A stretch of 64,000 nucleotides of DNA. Source: Proteiniborus sp. DW1 (lineage in GTDB: Bacteria; Bacillota; Clostridia; Tissierellales; Proteiniboraceae). Each line of letters starts with the position of its first letter. Position 1 is the stretch's first letter. Both the position numbers and the translations under genes were made by a program. The notes under the pieces are model-generated. The model was given only the letters and a program-made list of their open reading frames with translations, was not told the origin of the DNA and searched no databases. The stretch spans positions 1 to 64,000 of the forward strand of contig NZ_FMDO01000017.1 of NCBI RefSeq assembly GCF_900095305.1, written 5' to 3'. Positions 27,817 to 36,948 of this stretch are shown here, in pieces.

Positions 27817-28224
27817 ATGAGCATTATAGAAAAATGTAGAGATATTTTGATTGGATATAAAAGTATAATCTTTGCCTATATCTTTGGGTCTTATGTACAA
27901 GGGAAGGACAGGGCAGATAGTGACATAGATATTGCCATATATTTAGAAGAAAATTTAGATATAGACACCTATCTAGAAATAAAGATACGTTTAACGGAAG
28001 CTTGTAAAAGAGAGGTAGATTTAATCATACTAAACGATGCTAAACCTCTTCTAAAATATGAAATTTATAAAAACAATTTATCTTTGTTTTGTAGGGATAA
28101 GTCTAAAGAGACTAGATACAAAGTGAAAACTTTATTTGAATATAGTGATTTTAAGCGGTACCTAGATTTATCTTATGCTCAAACTATTGAAAGACTAAGA
28201 AAAGAGGTGAAAACCAATGGTTAA
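27817..28224 (+). CDS. mntA: MntA-type nucleotidyltransferase antitoxin
   Basis: The 135-residue minimal nucleotidyltransferase has GSYVQGKDRADSDID, the GS-x10-DxD active site (Gly24-Ser25, Asp36, Asp38), and a later Asp in VDLIIL. MntA proteins transfer AMP to a tyrosine of HepT and so neutralise it. The start at 27817 is preferred to 27808, which would touch the GGAG site. It overlaps hepT by 8 bp and follows hsdR closely, making the module part of the defence block. Confidence 0.9.
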   Translation: MSIIEKCRDILIGYKSIIFAYIFGSYVQGKDRADSDIDIAIYLEENLDIDTYLEIKIRLTEACKREVDLIILNDAKPLLKYEIYKNNLSLFCRDKSKETRYKVKTLFEYSDFKRYLDLSYAQTIERLRKEVKTNG

Positions 28225-28633
28225 TATTGAAGTAATTAAACAGAGATTAAACCAATTATCAAATTCTCTTAAAAAGATTGAAAGATATAAGGAATTATCC
28301 TTAGAAGATTTTTTAGAAGATGATATCATACAAGATGTAGTAGAATATAATTTATTCATTGCTATAAACATGATGATAGACATTGCTACACATATTGTAG
28401 TAGATAATAACATAGGTAATCCGGAAACTTTTGGAGAAGCATTTGAGCTTTTATATAAACATAAATATTTCACGGCTGATGAAGCAAAAAATTATAAAAA
28501 AATGGTTGGTCTTAGAAATATATTGTCTCATGAATACCTGAAAATTGACAAAAAGATAATTTATAGTATATTACAGAATAATATAATTGATATAAAGAGA
28601 TTTATCATTCTTGTCCATGATAATTTCATTTAA
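28217..28633 (+). CDS. hepT: HepT-like HEPN-domain toxin RNase
   Basis: The 138-residue all-helical protein carries the HEPN RNase motif RNILSHEY (Arg100, His105, Tyr107: R-x4-H-x-Y). In HepT toxins Arg and His cut RNA, and the tyrosine is the AMP acceptor for MntA. All three are intact, so the toxin should be active unless modified. It overlaps the antitoxin gene, which ensures paired translation. Confidence 0.9.
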   Translation: MVNIEVIKQRLNQLSNSLKKIERYKELSLEDFLEDDIIQDVVEYNLFIAINMMIDIATHIVVDNNIGNPETFGEAFELLYKHKYFTADEAKNYKKMVGLRNILSHEYLKIDKKIIYSILQNNIIDIKRFIILVHDNFI

Positions 28634-28674
28634 CCTTTATGGACCCATTAAAACAATAAAAAGGAGAAATACTT

Positions 28675-29454
28675 ATGGTTTGGAAAACTTTTGAACCCGA
28701 AAGTCAGTTAGTGTCATTAGAGAGAATAGTAATAGGAGATATTCCTTGTTTAAGGTATAGACCTAAGGGGAGCAAGGGATTATTACCTACTGTGATTTAC
28801 TATCATGGTTGGCATTCTAGTAAGGAATATCAGAGATTTAAGGGTACTGTGCTAGCTGCCTATGGATATCAAGTTATCATTCCTGATGCAATGTACCATG
28901 GTGAGAGAAATCCAATTGATCATAATGAACCAAATGTATTTGAAAAGTATTTTTGGGATGTGGTTTTTCAAAACACTGAAGAATCACAACTTATAATTGA
29001 AAATATAATAGAAAATTACCAAGCAGATCCAAACAGGATAGGAGTTATGGGACACTCAATGGGAGGCTTTAGTGCTTCTGGAGTATTCGTAAAGAATACT
29101 CATTTAAGATGCATGGTAAACTTAAATGGCTCATGTTCTTGGGTAAAGGCAGAAGAAATATTTAGAAGAATAGGTAATATGTCTCCTATTACTGATGAAA
29201 GAGTAAAGCTGCTTTCCCAATATGACCCAATATATAATAAAGAAAAAATAAAAAATAGACCTATACTTATGCTTCATGGAGATAGGGATTCAAGTGTACC
29301 TATAGATTGCCAGAGAGAATTCTTTAAAGAGATGTTTCCACTATATAGTGAGAATCCAGAAAAACTAAAGCTTATAGAAATTCCGAGAATGGATCATTAT
29401 ATAAGTACTGGTATGCTTGAAGCGGCTATTGAATGGTTTGAGAAATATTTGTAA
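28675..29454 (+). CDS. Alpha/beta hydrolase (dienelactone/prolyl oligopeptidase type)
   Basis: The 259-residue enzyme has the nucleophile elbow GHSMGG, HGDRDSSVP with the likely acid Asp, and MDHYIS with the likely base His. YHGWHSS near the N-terminus gives the oxyanion hole. Length and order fit cytoplasmic esterases such as YitV. There is no signal peptide. The ribosome site is AAAGGAG. The substrate is unknown. It follows hepT by 41 bp but is unlikely to be part of the defence module. Confidence 0.8.
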   Translation: MVWKTFEPESQLVSLERIVIGDIPCLRYRPKGSKGLLPTVIYYHGWHSSKEYQRFKGTVLAAYGYQVIIPDAMYHGERNPIDHNEPNVFEKYFWDVVFQNTEESQLIIENIIENYQADPNRIGVMGHSMGGFSASGVFVKNTHLRCMVNLNGSCSWVKAEEIFRRIGNMSPITDERVKLLSQYDPIYNKEKIKNRPILMLHGDRDSSVPIDCQREFFKEMFPLYSENPEKLKLIEIPRMDHYISTGMLEAAIEWFEKYL

Positions 29455-29470
29455 ATAAAAAGCTACACAC

Positions 29471-29520
29471 AAAGGGATGATTCTATATTTTGCAAGATGA
29501 AACATAAGAAGCATCCCTTT
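29471..29520 (+). terminator. Weak hairpin after the hydrolase gene
   Basis: AAAGGGATG (29471-29479) and CATCCCTTT (29512-29520) form a 9-bp stem with a 32-base loop. There is no T run, so termination is uncertain. Confidence 0.4.
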
Positions 29521-29646
29521 ATGTTATGTTAACAAGAAATTATAGGAATTAGTTGTGTAAAATGTTATGCTGAAATAGTAATGGCATAAAGTTTTGATAT
29601 TAATATTAATAGGTGCGGACAAAGATTTAATGTCGGGAGGGGTATA

Positions 29647-29974
29647 TTGCTAAATTATTCTGATGAACAAATAAAAGAGATTTTAGTAACTATTTTACAT
29701 AGAAATGATTTCGATATTGTACCTGATAAATGGTGTTATAGATTTTGAAGGAAGTTATCCAGGAAATTCAGAAACAAATTTTAGTGGGCTTTATTTTAGA
29801 TACTTCTTAGAAAATGAAGATTATAAGAAAGCTTTTTTCAGAGGATATGAAAGACATTTGTATTTAAACGAAGGATTTAATAAAAGGTTGTTTATTTATC
29901 TATTGTGTTTTGTAGTTGGAAACTGTAGCTGGGCATATTGGCAAGCACCAGCAAAACATCAATTTTTTATATAA
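29647..29974 (+). pseudogene. APH-family phosphotransferase gene with an internal deletion
   Basis: A TTG start at 29647 with a GGGAGGGG site opens a frame of 33 codons (NYSDEQIKEILVTILHR), which looks like the N-terminus of an aminoglycoside phosphotransferase-like kinase and stops at 29746-29748. In another frame the sequence resumes as LINGVIDFEGSYPGN, the metal-binding DFG-like region of such kinases, and runs to a normal C-terminus at 29974. About 150-200 residues with the ATP- and substrate-binding parts are missing. It is a dead remnant. The original substrate is unknown. Confidence 0.7.
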
Positions 29975-30109
29975 ATTACTTTGTTGATTAGAATTTAGGA
30001 GAAAAGTTTGCTAGATAATGGCTAGTTATTTGAGGAGAAGTCGAGATTCAAATTGAGTTAATTATATAATGAAAATAAGAAAGTATAGATGAGGAAAGGG
30101 GAGGTTTTA

Positions 30110-31051
30110 GTGAAGGTATTAATGACATTTGATTTTGGTATAGAAAATATAAATAGAATAAAGGAACTTGGCTATGAAGTTATACTAATAGGAGAAAAAG
30201 AGCTTTGTTTTTCTGAAGAATTAGCTGATATTGATGTATTAATATGTTATAACCCATTTAAAACATTAGATATATCTAAACTTTCAAATTTAAAACTCAT
30301 ACAGCTATCAAGTGTTGGAATTGACCAAGTGCCTATGGAAATCCTAAGAGAAAAAAATATTAAATTAACAAATAATAAGGGAGGTTACAGTATACCTATT
30401 GGCGAATGGATTGTACTTAAATTGTTAGAAATGCTTAAGAACAGCAAGTCATTTTATCAAAAACAATTAGAAAAGAGGTGGAAAGTAGACACATCATTAC
30501 TCGAGTTATATGGAAAGACAATTGGTTTTATCGGAACAGGGAGCATTGCAACAGAAGCTGCTAAGAGGTTAAAAGGATTTGAAGTGAATATTTTAGGAGT
30601 TAATACTAATGGTACAGATACTGAACACTTTGACAAATGCTATAGTGTAGACAATTTAAAAGAGATGATTAAGAGCTGTGATGCTATAGTTGTGTCTATA
30701 CCATATACAAAGAAAACGCATCACTTAATAAATCATGAAGTGTTCCAAGAAATGAAGGACGGAGTTTTTCTAGTCAATATAGCAAGGGGGAGTATCATAG
30801 ACGAAAAGTCAATGATAGAAAACCTAAAAAATGGTAAGGTTAAAGGTGCCGCACTAGATGTATTTGAAAAGGAACCGATGGATGAAGATAACCCACTTTG
30901 GGAAATGGAAAATGTTATAGTGACACCACATAATTCATGGATGTCTGAGATGGGGAATGTTAGAAGATTCAATATAATTTATGAGAATCTTAGGAGATTT
31001 AAGTCAGGAGAAAAATTGCTTAATGTAGTCGAATTTAATAAAGGCTACTAA
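30110..31051 (+). CDS. D-isomer-specific 2-hydroxyacid dehydrogenase
   Basis: The 313-residue NAD(P)-dependent enzyme has a split catalytic domain around the Rossmann site GFIGTGSIA. The catalytic set is present: Arg in NIARGSIID, Glu in DVFEKEP and His in TPHNSW. Members interconvert 2-oxo acids and D-2-hydroxy acids. The start is GTG at 30110, because AAAGGGGAGG ends 5 bases before it; the ATG at 30089 would place that site inside the gene. The exact substrate is unknown. Confidence 0.85.
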   Translation: MKVLMTFDFGIENINRIKELGYEVILIGEKELCFSEELADIDVLICYNPFKTLDISKLSNLKLIQLSSVGIDQVPMEILREKNIKLTNNKGGYSIPIGEWIVLKLLEMLKNSKSFYQKQLEKRWKVDTSLLELYGKTIGFIGTGSIATEAAKRLKGFEVNILGVNTNGTDTEHFDKCYSVDNLKEMIKSCDAIVVSIPYTKKTHHLINHEVFQEMKDGVFLVNIARGSIIDEKSMIENLKNGKVKGAALDVFEKEPMDEDNPLWEMENVIVTPHNSWMSEMGNVRRFNIIYENLRRFKSGEKLLNVVEFNKGY

Positions 31052-31135
31052 TTACTATAGATTAGAAAATTTATTAAAATAATAGGTGGATAAGAACTCT
31101 CACATAGATGATATCTAATTATCAATACTAAATCT

Positions 31136-31190
31136 AAGAGGTCTTTCCTCTGTGTCAATTAAATGACTCAGAAGAAAGAGCTCTTTTTTG
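31136..31190 (+). terminator. Intrinsic terminator before the pst operon
   Basis: A long imperfect stem beginning AAGAGGTCTTTCCTC (31136) pairs with GAAGAAAGAGCTCTT and ends in TTTTTTG (to about 31190). It closes the dehydrogenase transcript. Confidence 0.75.
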
Positions 31191-31231
31191 CTTTTAGCAT
31201 TTAAGCTGGTAATCAAATAAATCCAAAGAAC

Positions 31232-31275
31232 ATTTTACTTAGATTTTACATACATATCATATGGATTTAACATAC
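31232..31275 (+). promoter_or_regulatory. Pho-box-like array of four 11-bp repeats upstream of pstS
   Basis: Four consecutive 11-mers are seen: ATTTTACTTAG (31232), ATTTTACATAC (31243), ATATCATATGG (31254, degenerate) and ATTTAACATAC (31265). An 11-bp period is the mark of PhoB/PhoP binding on one face of DNA. A TTATAA -10-like box follows about 11 bp after the last unit. It implies induction by phosphate starvation. Confidence 0.65.
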
Positions 31276-31330
31276 TAGTTGTAAATTATAACTGTAAGAT
31301 AAAAATTTGAAATATAGGAGCGTGTTTATT

Positions 31331-32197
31331 GTGAAGAAAGTTAAATTACTTAGCCTAATTTTAGTTGCTGTACTGGCTTCATTAGCATTTGTAGGATGCA
31401 CAAGTTCTGATGCTAATGATACTCCAAGTAATGTTCAAGAGGAGAATCAAAATGAAAGTAAGAGTTTATTAAAGGGAACTATAAATATTATTGGATCTAC
31501 TTCTGTGCAACCTTTAACTCAAAAATTAGCTGATGTCTTTGCAAGTGTTGAACCGGGAATTCAAATTGATATACAAGGTGTGGGCTCAACTGCAGGTGTA
31601 AAAGCTGCTAATGATGGAACAGCAGATATAGGAACTGCTTCTCGTGAGCTTAAATCAGAAGAAAAAGAATGGGGATTAACTGAACATGTTATAGCAAGAG
31701 ATGGTATTGCAATTGCAGTGAATCCAAGTAATTCTGTATCTGATTTGACTACAGAGCAAGCTGCTAAAATATTTAAGGGTGAAATCACAAATTGGAAGGA
31801 AGTCGGAGGAGAAGACAGAGAAATTATTGTAATAAGTCGTGAAGCTGGTTCAGGTACTAGAGGAGCTTTTGATGAGATATTAGGTATTAAAGAAACACTT
31901 AGTGAAAAGGCTTTAGTGGCAGAAGGAAATGGTGCTGTAAAGCAAAACATAGCTACTAAACAAGCTGCTATAGGATATGTTTCACTTGGATATATAGATG
32001 ATTCTATAAAAGCACTTAAAATTGATGGTGTAGAACCAACAGTTGAAACTATACAAGCAAATGAGTATCCAGTTGCAAGACCATTTTTAATGTTAACAAA
32101 AGGTGAACTTAGTCCAGAAGTCAAAGCTTTTATAGATTTCATTATGAGTAGTGAAGGACAGAAAATAGTTGGGGAAGGATATATACCTGTAAAATAG
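31331..32197 (+). CDS. pstS: Phosphate ABC transporter substrate-binding lipoprotein PstS
   Basis: The 288-residue protein has a lipoprotein signal (lipobox AFVGC, Cys23). The phosphate-binding segments are GSTSVQPLTQKLADVF, the DIGTASREL region and SREAGSGTRGAF, as in PstS. The start is GTG at 31331, with ATAGGAG 10 bases before it. It leads pstSCAB-phoU. Confidence 0.95.
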   Translation: MKKVKLLSLILVAVLASLAFVGCTSSDANDTPSNVQEENQNESKSLLKGTINIIGSTSVQPLTQKLADVFASVEPGIQIDIQGVGSTAGVKAANDGTADIGTASRELKSEEKEWGLTEHVIARDGIAIAVNPSNSVSDLTTEQAAKIFKGEITNWKEVGGEDREIIVISREAGSGTRGAFDEILGIKETLSEKALVAEGNGAVKQNIATKQAAIGYVSLGYIDDSIKALKIDGVEPTVETIQANEYPVARPFLMLTKGELSPEVKAFIDFIMSSEGQKIVGEGYIPVK

Positions 32198-32246
32198 CCA
32201 AAAGAATATAACAAGTTGTCAAATTCCCCCCTTATTGTTGCTGACT

Positions 32247-32287
32247 AGACTCCATAGTAGTATACATGGAGTCTGTCTTCTGTTTTT
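32247..32287 (+). terminator. Hairpin between pstS and pstC
   Basis: AGACTCCAT (32247-32255) and ATGGAGTCT (32266-32274) form a perfect 9-bp stem, followed after several bases by CTGTTTTT. A partial terminator here would keep pstS mRNA above the permease genes, as is common for binding-protein-first operons. Confidence 0.6.
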
Positions 32288-32312
32288 ACTTGAAAAATTA
32301 CGAGGTGATTAG

Positions 32313-33251
32313 ATGAATTTGAATGGTAATTCAAACATAATTAACAGAAAAAAAGGTCAGACTTTACCACAAGCCAGTGGTCTTATAACACTAAATAAAT
32401 CAAGAGATATAAGTGAAAGGCTAATTGAAATCTTTTTCTTCATATGTGCCTTATTTGCAGTATTATCTGTTGCAATAATTACTATATACATTTTTGCTAA
32501 AGGAATACCTGCAATAGTTACGATAGGATTAGGTGATTTTGTCCTAGGGAAAGTGTGGAAGCCAATGCAGGATATTTTCGGGATATTTCCTATGATAATA
32601 GGTTCAGTTTTAGCTACAATAGGTGCTATTATAATTGGAGTTCCTATAGGAGTATTAACAGCAGTATTTTTAGCTGAAATTGCTCCAAAAAGAGTTGCTA
32701 GGATAGTTCAGCCAGCAGTTGAGTTATTAGCAGGTATTCCGTCTGTAGTATATGGATTTTTTGGATTAGTAGTTATTGTCCCGATGATAAGTAATTATTT
32801 AGGCGGTCCAGGGAATAGCCTTTTAGCTGTTAACATAATACTTGGTATAATGATTCTGCCGACTATTGTTAACATATCTCTAACATCAATACGTGCTGTG
32901 CCCTCTGAATATAAGGAAGCATCACTAGGTATGGGAGCATCGCATATACAGACGATTTTTAAAGTAGTACTGCCGGCTGCTCGTTCAGGTATTTTAACAG
33001 GAATAGTACTAGGAATAGGCAGGGCAATAGGTGAAACAATGGCAGTTATTTTAGTAGCAGGGAATACTCCTGCTGTTCCAGACTCAATTTTAGCACCTAT
33101 TCGTACTTTAACAGCAAATATTGCTATGGAGATGTCATATGCCTTTGGACTACATCAGGATGCACTATTTGCAACGGGAGTAGTTTTATTTGCTTTTATA
33201 ATGTTTTTAAATATTATATTCAGTAAATTGACAAGTAAGGTGGGTGATTAA
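32313..33251 (+). CDS. pstC: Phosphate ABC transporter permease PstC
   Basis: The 312-residue permease has six membrane helices, the family region ELLAGIPSVVYGFFGL and the EAA loop KEASLGMGASHIQTIFKVVL. It forms the channel with PstA. It overlaps or abuts pstA directly. Confidence 0.95.
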   Translation: MNLNGNSNIINRKKGQTLPQASGLITLNKSRDISERLIEIFFFICALFAVLSVAIITIYIFAKGIPAIVTIGLGDFVLGKVWKPMQDIFGIFPMIIGSVLATIGAIIIGVPIGVLTAVFLAEIAPKRVARIVQPAVELLAGIPSVVYGFFGLVVIVPMISNYLGGPGNSLLAVNIILGIMILPTIVNISLTSIRAVPSEYKEASLGMGASHIQTIFKVVLPAARSGILTGIVLGIGRAIGETMAVILVAGNTPAVPDSILAPIRTLTANIAMEMSYAFGLHQDALFATGVVLFAFIMFLNIIFSKLTSKVGD

Positions 33252-33252
33252 G

Positions 33253-34074
33253 GTGAGTAGAAGAAAACTGATAGATAATACTGCTAAGATACTAATTTGG
33301 CTATCTGCCTTAATTACAGTTGGAGCTCTTGCGTGGATTTTAATACATGTAATTTCAAACGGATTATCAGAAATAAATTGGAGCTTTTTAACAAACAACC
33401 CTTCTGATGATGAAGCGGGAATATTTCCTATGATTATAAGTACTCTTTATATTGTATTATTGTCTATTGCTATTTCTACGCCTATCGGCGTATGCTCTGC
33501 AATATACTTAGTCGAATATGCAAAACCAGGTAAGGTAGTCAGAATAATAAGATTTGCAACTGAAAGCTTGGCAGGAATTCCATCCATTATATATGGTTTG
33601 TTTGGGATGATTTTTTTCGTTATTGTACTTGGACTAAAGTTCTCACTAATATCAGGTGCAATTACACTAAGTATGATGGTACTACCTACAATCATTAGAA
33701 CTACAGAAGAAGCACTTAAAGCAGTACCTAGAAGCTTTAGAGAAGGAAGCTTAGCCTTAGGAGCATCAAAGCTTAGAACTATTTTTAAAGTAATATTGCC
33801 AAGTGCAGCACCAGGAATTATTACAGCTATAATATTGAGCATTGGTAGAGTTGTAGGTGAAACAGCAGCTGTATATTTAACAGCAGGAATGGTTCCTAGA
33901 CTGCCAACAAGCATTATGGATTCAGGAAGGACATTATCGGTTCATTTATATATTTTAGCTAAAGAAGGTATATCCTTTGAACAAGCTGATGCTACTGCAC
34001 TAGTATTGATTATAGTTGTGGCATTAATAAATTTTATAGCTAATAAAATAGGAGCTAGAATGAAGAGGGTATAA
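33253..34074 (+). CDS. pstA: Phosphate ABC transporter permease PstA
   Basis: The 273-residue permease has six helices with ESLAGIPSIIYGLFGM and the EAA loop REGSLALGASKLRTIFKVIL, homologous to PstC. GTG at 33253 is chosen because AAGGTGG lies 9 bases upstream; the GTG at 33244 would touch it. Confidence 0.95.
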   Translation: MSRRKLIDNTAKILIWLSALITVGALAWILIHVISNGLSEINWSFLTNNPSDDEAGIFPMIISTLYIVLLSIAISTPIGVCSAIYLVEYAKPGKVVRIIRFATESLAGIPSIIYGLFGMIFFVIVLGLKFSLISGAITLSMMVLPTIIRTTEEALKAVPRSFREGSLALGASKLRTIFKVILPSAAPGIITAIILSIGRVVGETAAVYLTAGMVPRLPTSIMDSGRTLSVHLYILAKEGISFEQADATALVLIIVVALINFIANKIGARMKRV

Positions 34075-34117
34075 ACTAGATGTATTTTAGTCAAAGATAG
34101 ATAGAGGAGTTGAGGAT

Positions 34118-34873
34118 ATGAGCAAAGATAAGTTTTCAGTAAAAGATCTAAACCTGTTTTACGGAGATATGCAAGCGCTTAAATCCGTTAATATGCAAAT
34201 ACCTGAAAAGCAAATTACTGCATTAATAGGACCTTCAGGATGTGGCAAATCCACATTTTTGAAAACATTAAATCGTATGAATGATCTAGTAGAAAACTGC
34301 AAAATAACTGGTGAAATTATGCTAGATGGACAAGATATATATAAGAACGTTGATGTCATAGAATTAAGAAAAAAGGTTGGGATGGTATTCCAAAAGCCTA
34401 ACCCTTTTCCAATGAGTATTTATGATAATGTAGCCTATGGGCCAAGAACTCATGGAATCCGTAATAAGGCTAAATTGGATGAGATTGTGGAGATGAGTTT
34501 ACGAGCTGCTGCTATATGGGATGAGCTAAAGGATAGACTAAAGAAAAACGCTCTAGGATTATCTGGTGGGCAACAGCAAAGACTTTGTATTGCAAGAGCA
34601 TTGGCAGTAGAGCCAGAAGTGTTGCTTATGGATGAGCCTACGTCAGCATTAGACCCGATTTCTACATTGAAAATAGAAGACTTAGCTACACAGCTAAAAG
34701 AAAAATATACTATTGTTATAGTAACTCATAATATGCAGCAAGCAGGACGTATATCAGATAATACTGCATTCTTTTTACATGGTGAGGTAATTGAGTATTC
34801 ATCTACTATAAAGATTTTCAGTAATCCAGACGATAAACGCACTGAGGATTATATTACAGGCAGATTCGGTTAA
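34118..34873 (+). CDS. pstB: Phosphate ABC transporter ATP-binding protein PstB
   Basis: The 251-residue ATPase has Walker [30 protein letters not shown] (PstB-specific Q-loop region), signature [15 protein letters not shown] and Walker [13 protein letters not shown]. It ends with DYITGRFG, the usual PstB C-terminus. Confidence 0.97.
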   Translation: MSKDKFSVKDLNLFYGDMQALKSVNMQIPEKQITALIGPSGCGKSTFLKTLNRMNDLVENCKITGEIMLDGQDIYKNVDVIELRKKVGMVFQKPNPFPMSIYDNVAYGPRTHGIRNKAKLDEIVEMSLRAAAIWDELKDRLKKNALGLSGGQQQRLCIARALAVEPEVLLMDEPTSALDPISTLKIEDLATQLKEKYTIVIVTHNMQQAGRISDNTAFFLHGEVIEYSSTIKIFSNPDDKRTEDYITGRFG

Positions 34874-34886
34874 TAGGAGGGATAGT

Positions 34887-35543
34887 ATGGTTAGACATGC
34901 TTTTGATGTTAGCTTAGAAAATTTAAACTTAGATCTTGTAAGAATGGCAAGTGCAGTAGAAAAATCAATTGATCAATCTATACTAGCTTTAAAAAATAAG
35001 GATATAGAATTAGCTAAAAAGGTTGTTGAAGAAGATGATATTATAGATGACATGAATGCTGAAATAGAAGCAAAATGTATCAGGCTAATAGCAACACAGC
35101 AGCCACTAGCAAAGGATTTGAGGCTGATTACTTCAATACTAAAAATGATTACAGACTTAGAAAGAATAGCAGATCAATCAGCAGATATTAGCGAGCTTAT
35201 GTTAAATATAAGAGAAGAGGACTATATAAAGCCTTTAATAGACGTCCCTAAGGCAGCAGAGGTAGCACGTGAAATGGTTAAAGAAGCTATAGATGCTTAT
35301 GTTAACAAGGATGTTGAATTGGCTAAAAAGGTATGTAAGAAAGATGAAATAGTTGATGAATATTATGAAACAATTTTAATGGATTTGAAAAATCTTATGA
35401 AAAAGAATCCTGATAACATAGAACAAGGGATAATACTTATTCAAGTAGCCAAATATATAGAAAGAATCAGTGACCATGCTACAAACCTTGCAGAATGGGT
35501 AATATATATAATTACAGGTAAGCATGAAACATTAAACTTCTAG
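34887..35543 (+). CDS. phoU: Phosphate signalling/uptake regulator PhoU
   Basis: The 218-residue protein has two repeats of a three-helix bundle. Each holds an acidic metal-binding motif (DLERIADQSADI in the first, YIERISDHATNLAEW in the second). PhoU restrains Pst uptake and signals phosphate status to the histidine kinase. It is last in the operon, 13 bp after pstB. Confidence 0.95.
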   Translation: MVRHAFDVSLENLNLDLVRMASAVEKSIDQSILALKNKDIELAKKVVEEDDIIDDMNAEIEAKCIRLIATQQPLAKDLRLITSILKMITDLERIADQSADISELMLNIREEDYIKPLIDVPKAAEVAREMVKEAIDAYVNKDVELAKKVCKKDEIVDEYYETILMDLKNLMKKNPDNIEQGIILIQVAKYIERISDHATNLAEWVIYIITGKHETLNF

Positions 35544-35565
35544 AAGCAAAAAATACCATTCTCTT

Positions 35566-35607
35566 AAATCATCTCTAAAATTATCTTCAACAGGGATGAT
35601 TTTTTTA
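35566..35607 (+). terminator. Intrinsic terminator after phoU
   Basis: AAATCATCTC (35566-35575) pairs with GGGATGATTT (35593-35602) and runs into TTTTTTT. It ends the pst operon. Confidence 0.8.
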
Positions 35608-35722
35608 CTTTGATAGAAGCTTTTCTTTTTAGGTAGATAAAATTGAAAATGGGTAATATAATAATGTTATACTAAAAAAGGAGCATTTGTTTTTATCATA
35701 TTTTCTGAATTGGGGTGTAGTT

Positions 35723-36898
35723 TTGACAAATTTATTAATTAGATTATTCGTTAAAGATTATCAAAATACTTCTAATTATAGAGTGCGGGAGCGCTACGGT
35801 AAGTTTGCTAGTATTACAGGCATTATTTCGAATTTTTTGCTTTTCTTAATTAAGATAGTTGCAGGATTGGTTTTTAATAGTATATCAATCATAGCTGATG
35901 CTATAAACAATTTATCAGATTCAGGTTCCTCAATTATTACTTTAATAGGATTTAAAATTTCTGGAATGCCTGCTGATAAGAATCACCCATATGGGCATAA
36001 GCGGATGGAATATGTATCGGGTCTAATTGTATCTATAATTATTTTGGTTTTAGGAGTACAGCTTGTTTTCAGTTCTTTAGGCAAAATAATCAAACCTGAG
36101 GTCACTATATTTAGTATGGTCTCAGTAGTTATACTGGTGATTTCAATATTGATAAAGCTTTGGCAAAGCTTGTTCTATAGAAAAATTGGAAAAAAGATAA
36201 ATTCAACAACCCTTATTGCAACATCAATAGATAGCCGAAATGATATCCTTTCAACAACTGCTGTCTTAACTGGTGTTTTTATTACTCAAGTAACTGGCTT
36301 TAATTTAGATGGCTATATAGGTGTTGCAGTTGCATTGTTCATTATATTTTCTGGAGTTGGACTTATTAAAGAAACCATAAATCCACTGCTAGGAACCGCA
36401 CCTACAAAAGAGCTAGTAGATAGTATCTATGAAAAAATTTTAAGCTATGATGGTATTATTGGGCTTCATGATCTGACAGTACATAGCTATGGGGAAGGGA
36501 AATGCTTTGCATCTGTGCATTGCGAGATGTCAGCTGAAAATGATATTATGGCAAGCCACGATGTTATAGATAATATTGAGCGGGACTTTCTAAAAGAAGA
36601 AGGCATCAATTTAGTTATTCACCTTGATCCTGTTGTTACTAACGATGCTAGAACTAATAAGCTTAGAGCAGAAATAGAATATATACTTGAAAATTTATCT
36701 CCAGAAATAGGTATGCATGATTTTCGTGTTGTATGGAGTAAAAGTCATTCTAATCTAATATTTGATGTGGTAGTTCCTTATGATTTTAAATGGAGTGATG
36801 ATGAGCTAGTTAAGCTTATTTCTGATAGAATTTATGAGCTGAATCCAAATTATCATACATCCATAACTGTTGATCATGATTATGTGCCAACTTTATAA
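35723..36898 (+). CDS. Cation diffusion facilitator (CDF) metal efflux protein
   Basis: The protein has six membrane helices and a cytoplasmic C-terminal domain. Metal-site motifs are ADAINNLSD in helix 2, HPYGHKR in the loop and SIDSRNDILST in helix 5. The C-terminal region is long, with a duplicated metal-chaperone-like fold (HDLTVHSYG, MHDFRVVW). It would export zinc, manganese, iron or cobalt by proton exchange. Start is TTG at 35723 (391 residues), matching homologues that begin MTNLL; TTG at 35687 is possible. Confidence 0.85.
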   Translation: MTNLLIRLFVKDYQNTSNYRVRERYGKFASITGIISNFLLFLIKIVAGLVFNSISIIADAINNLSDSGSSIITLIGFKISGMPADKNHPYGHKRMEYVSGLIVSIIILVLGVQLVFSSLGKIIKPEVTIFSMVSVVILVISILIKLWQSLFYRKIGKKINSTTLIATSIDSRNDILSTTAVLTGVFITQVTGFNLDGYIGVAVALFIIFSGVGLIKETINPLLGTAPTKELVDSIYEKILSYDGIIGLHDLTVHSYGEGKCFASVHCEMSAENDIMASHDVIDNIERDFLKEEGINLVIHLDPVVTNDARTNKLRAEIEYILENLSPEIGMHDFRVVWSKSHSNLIFDVVVPYDFKWSDDELVKLISDRIYELNPNYHTSITVDHDYVPTL

Positions 36899-36915
36899 TC
36901 TATAGTTAAAAAGAA

Positions 36916-36948
36916 AGAGAACAGGCAAATGGTTTAAGCCTGTTCTCT
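36916..36948. terminator. Bidirectional terminator overlapping the MscS stop codon
   Basis: AGAGAACAGGC (36916-36926) and GCCTGTTCTCT (36938-36948) form a perfect 11-bp stem between convergent genes. The stop codon of the minus-strand MscS gene (36934-36936) lies in the loop. Confidence 0.8.
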
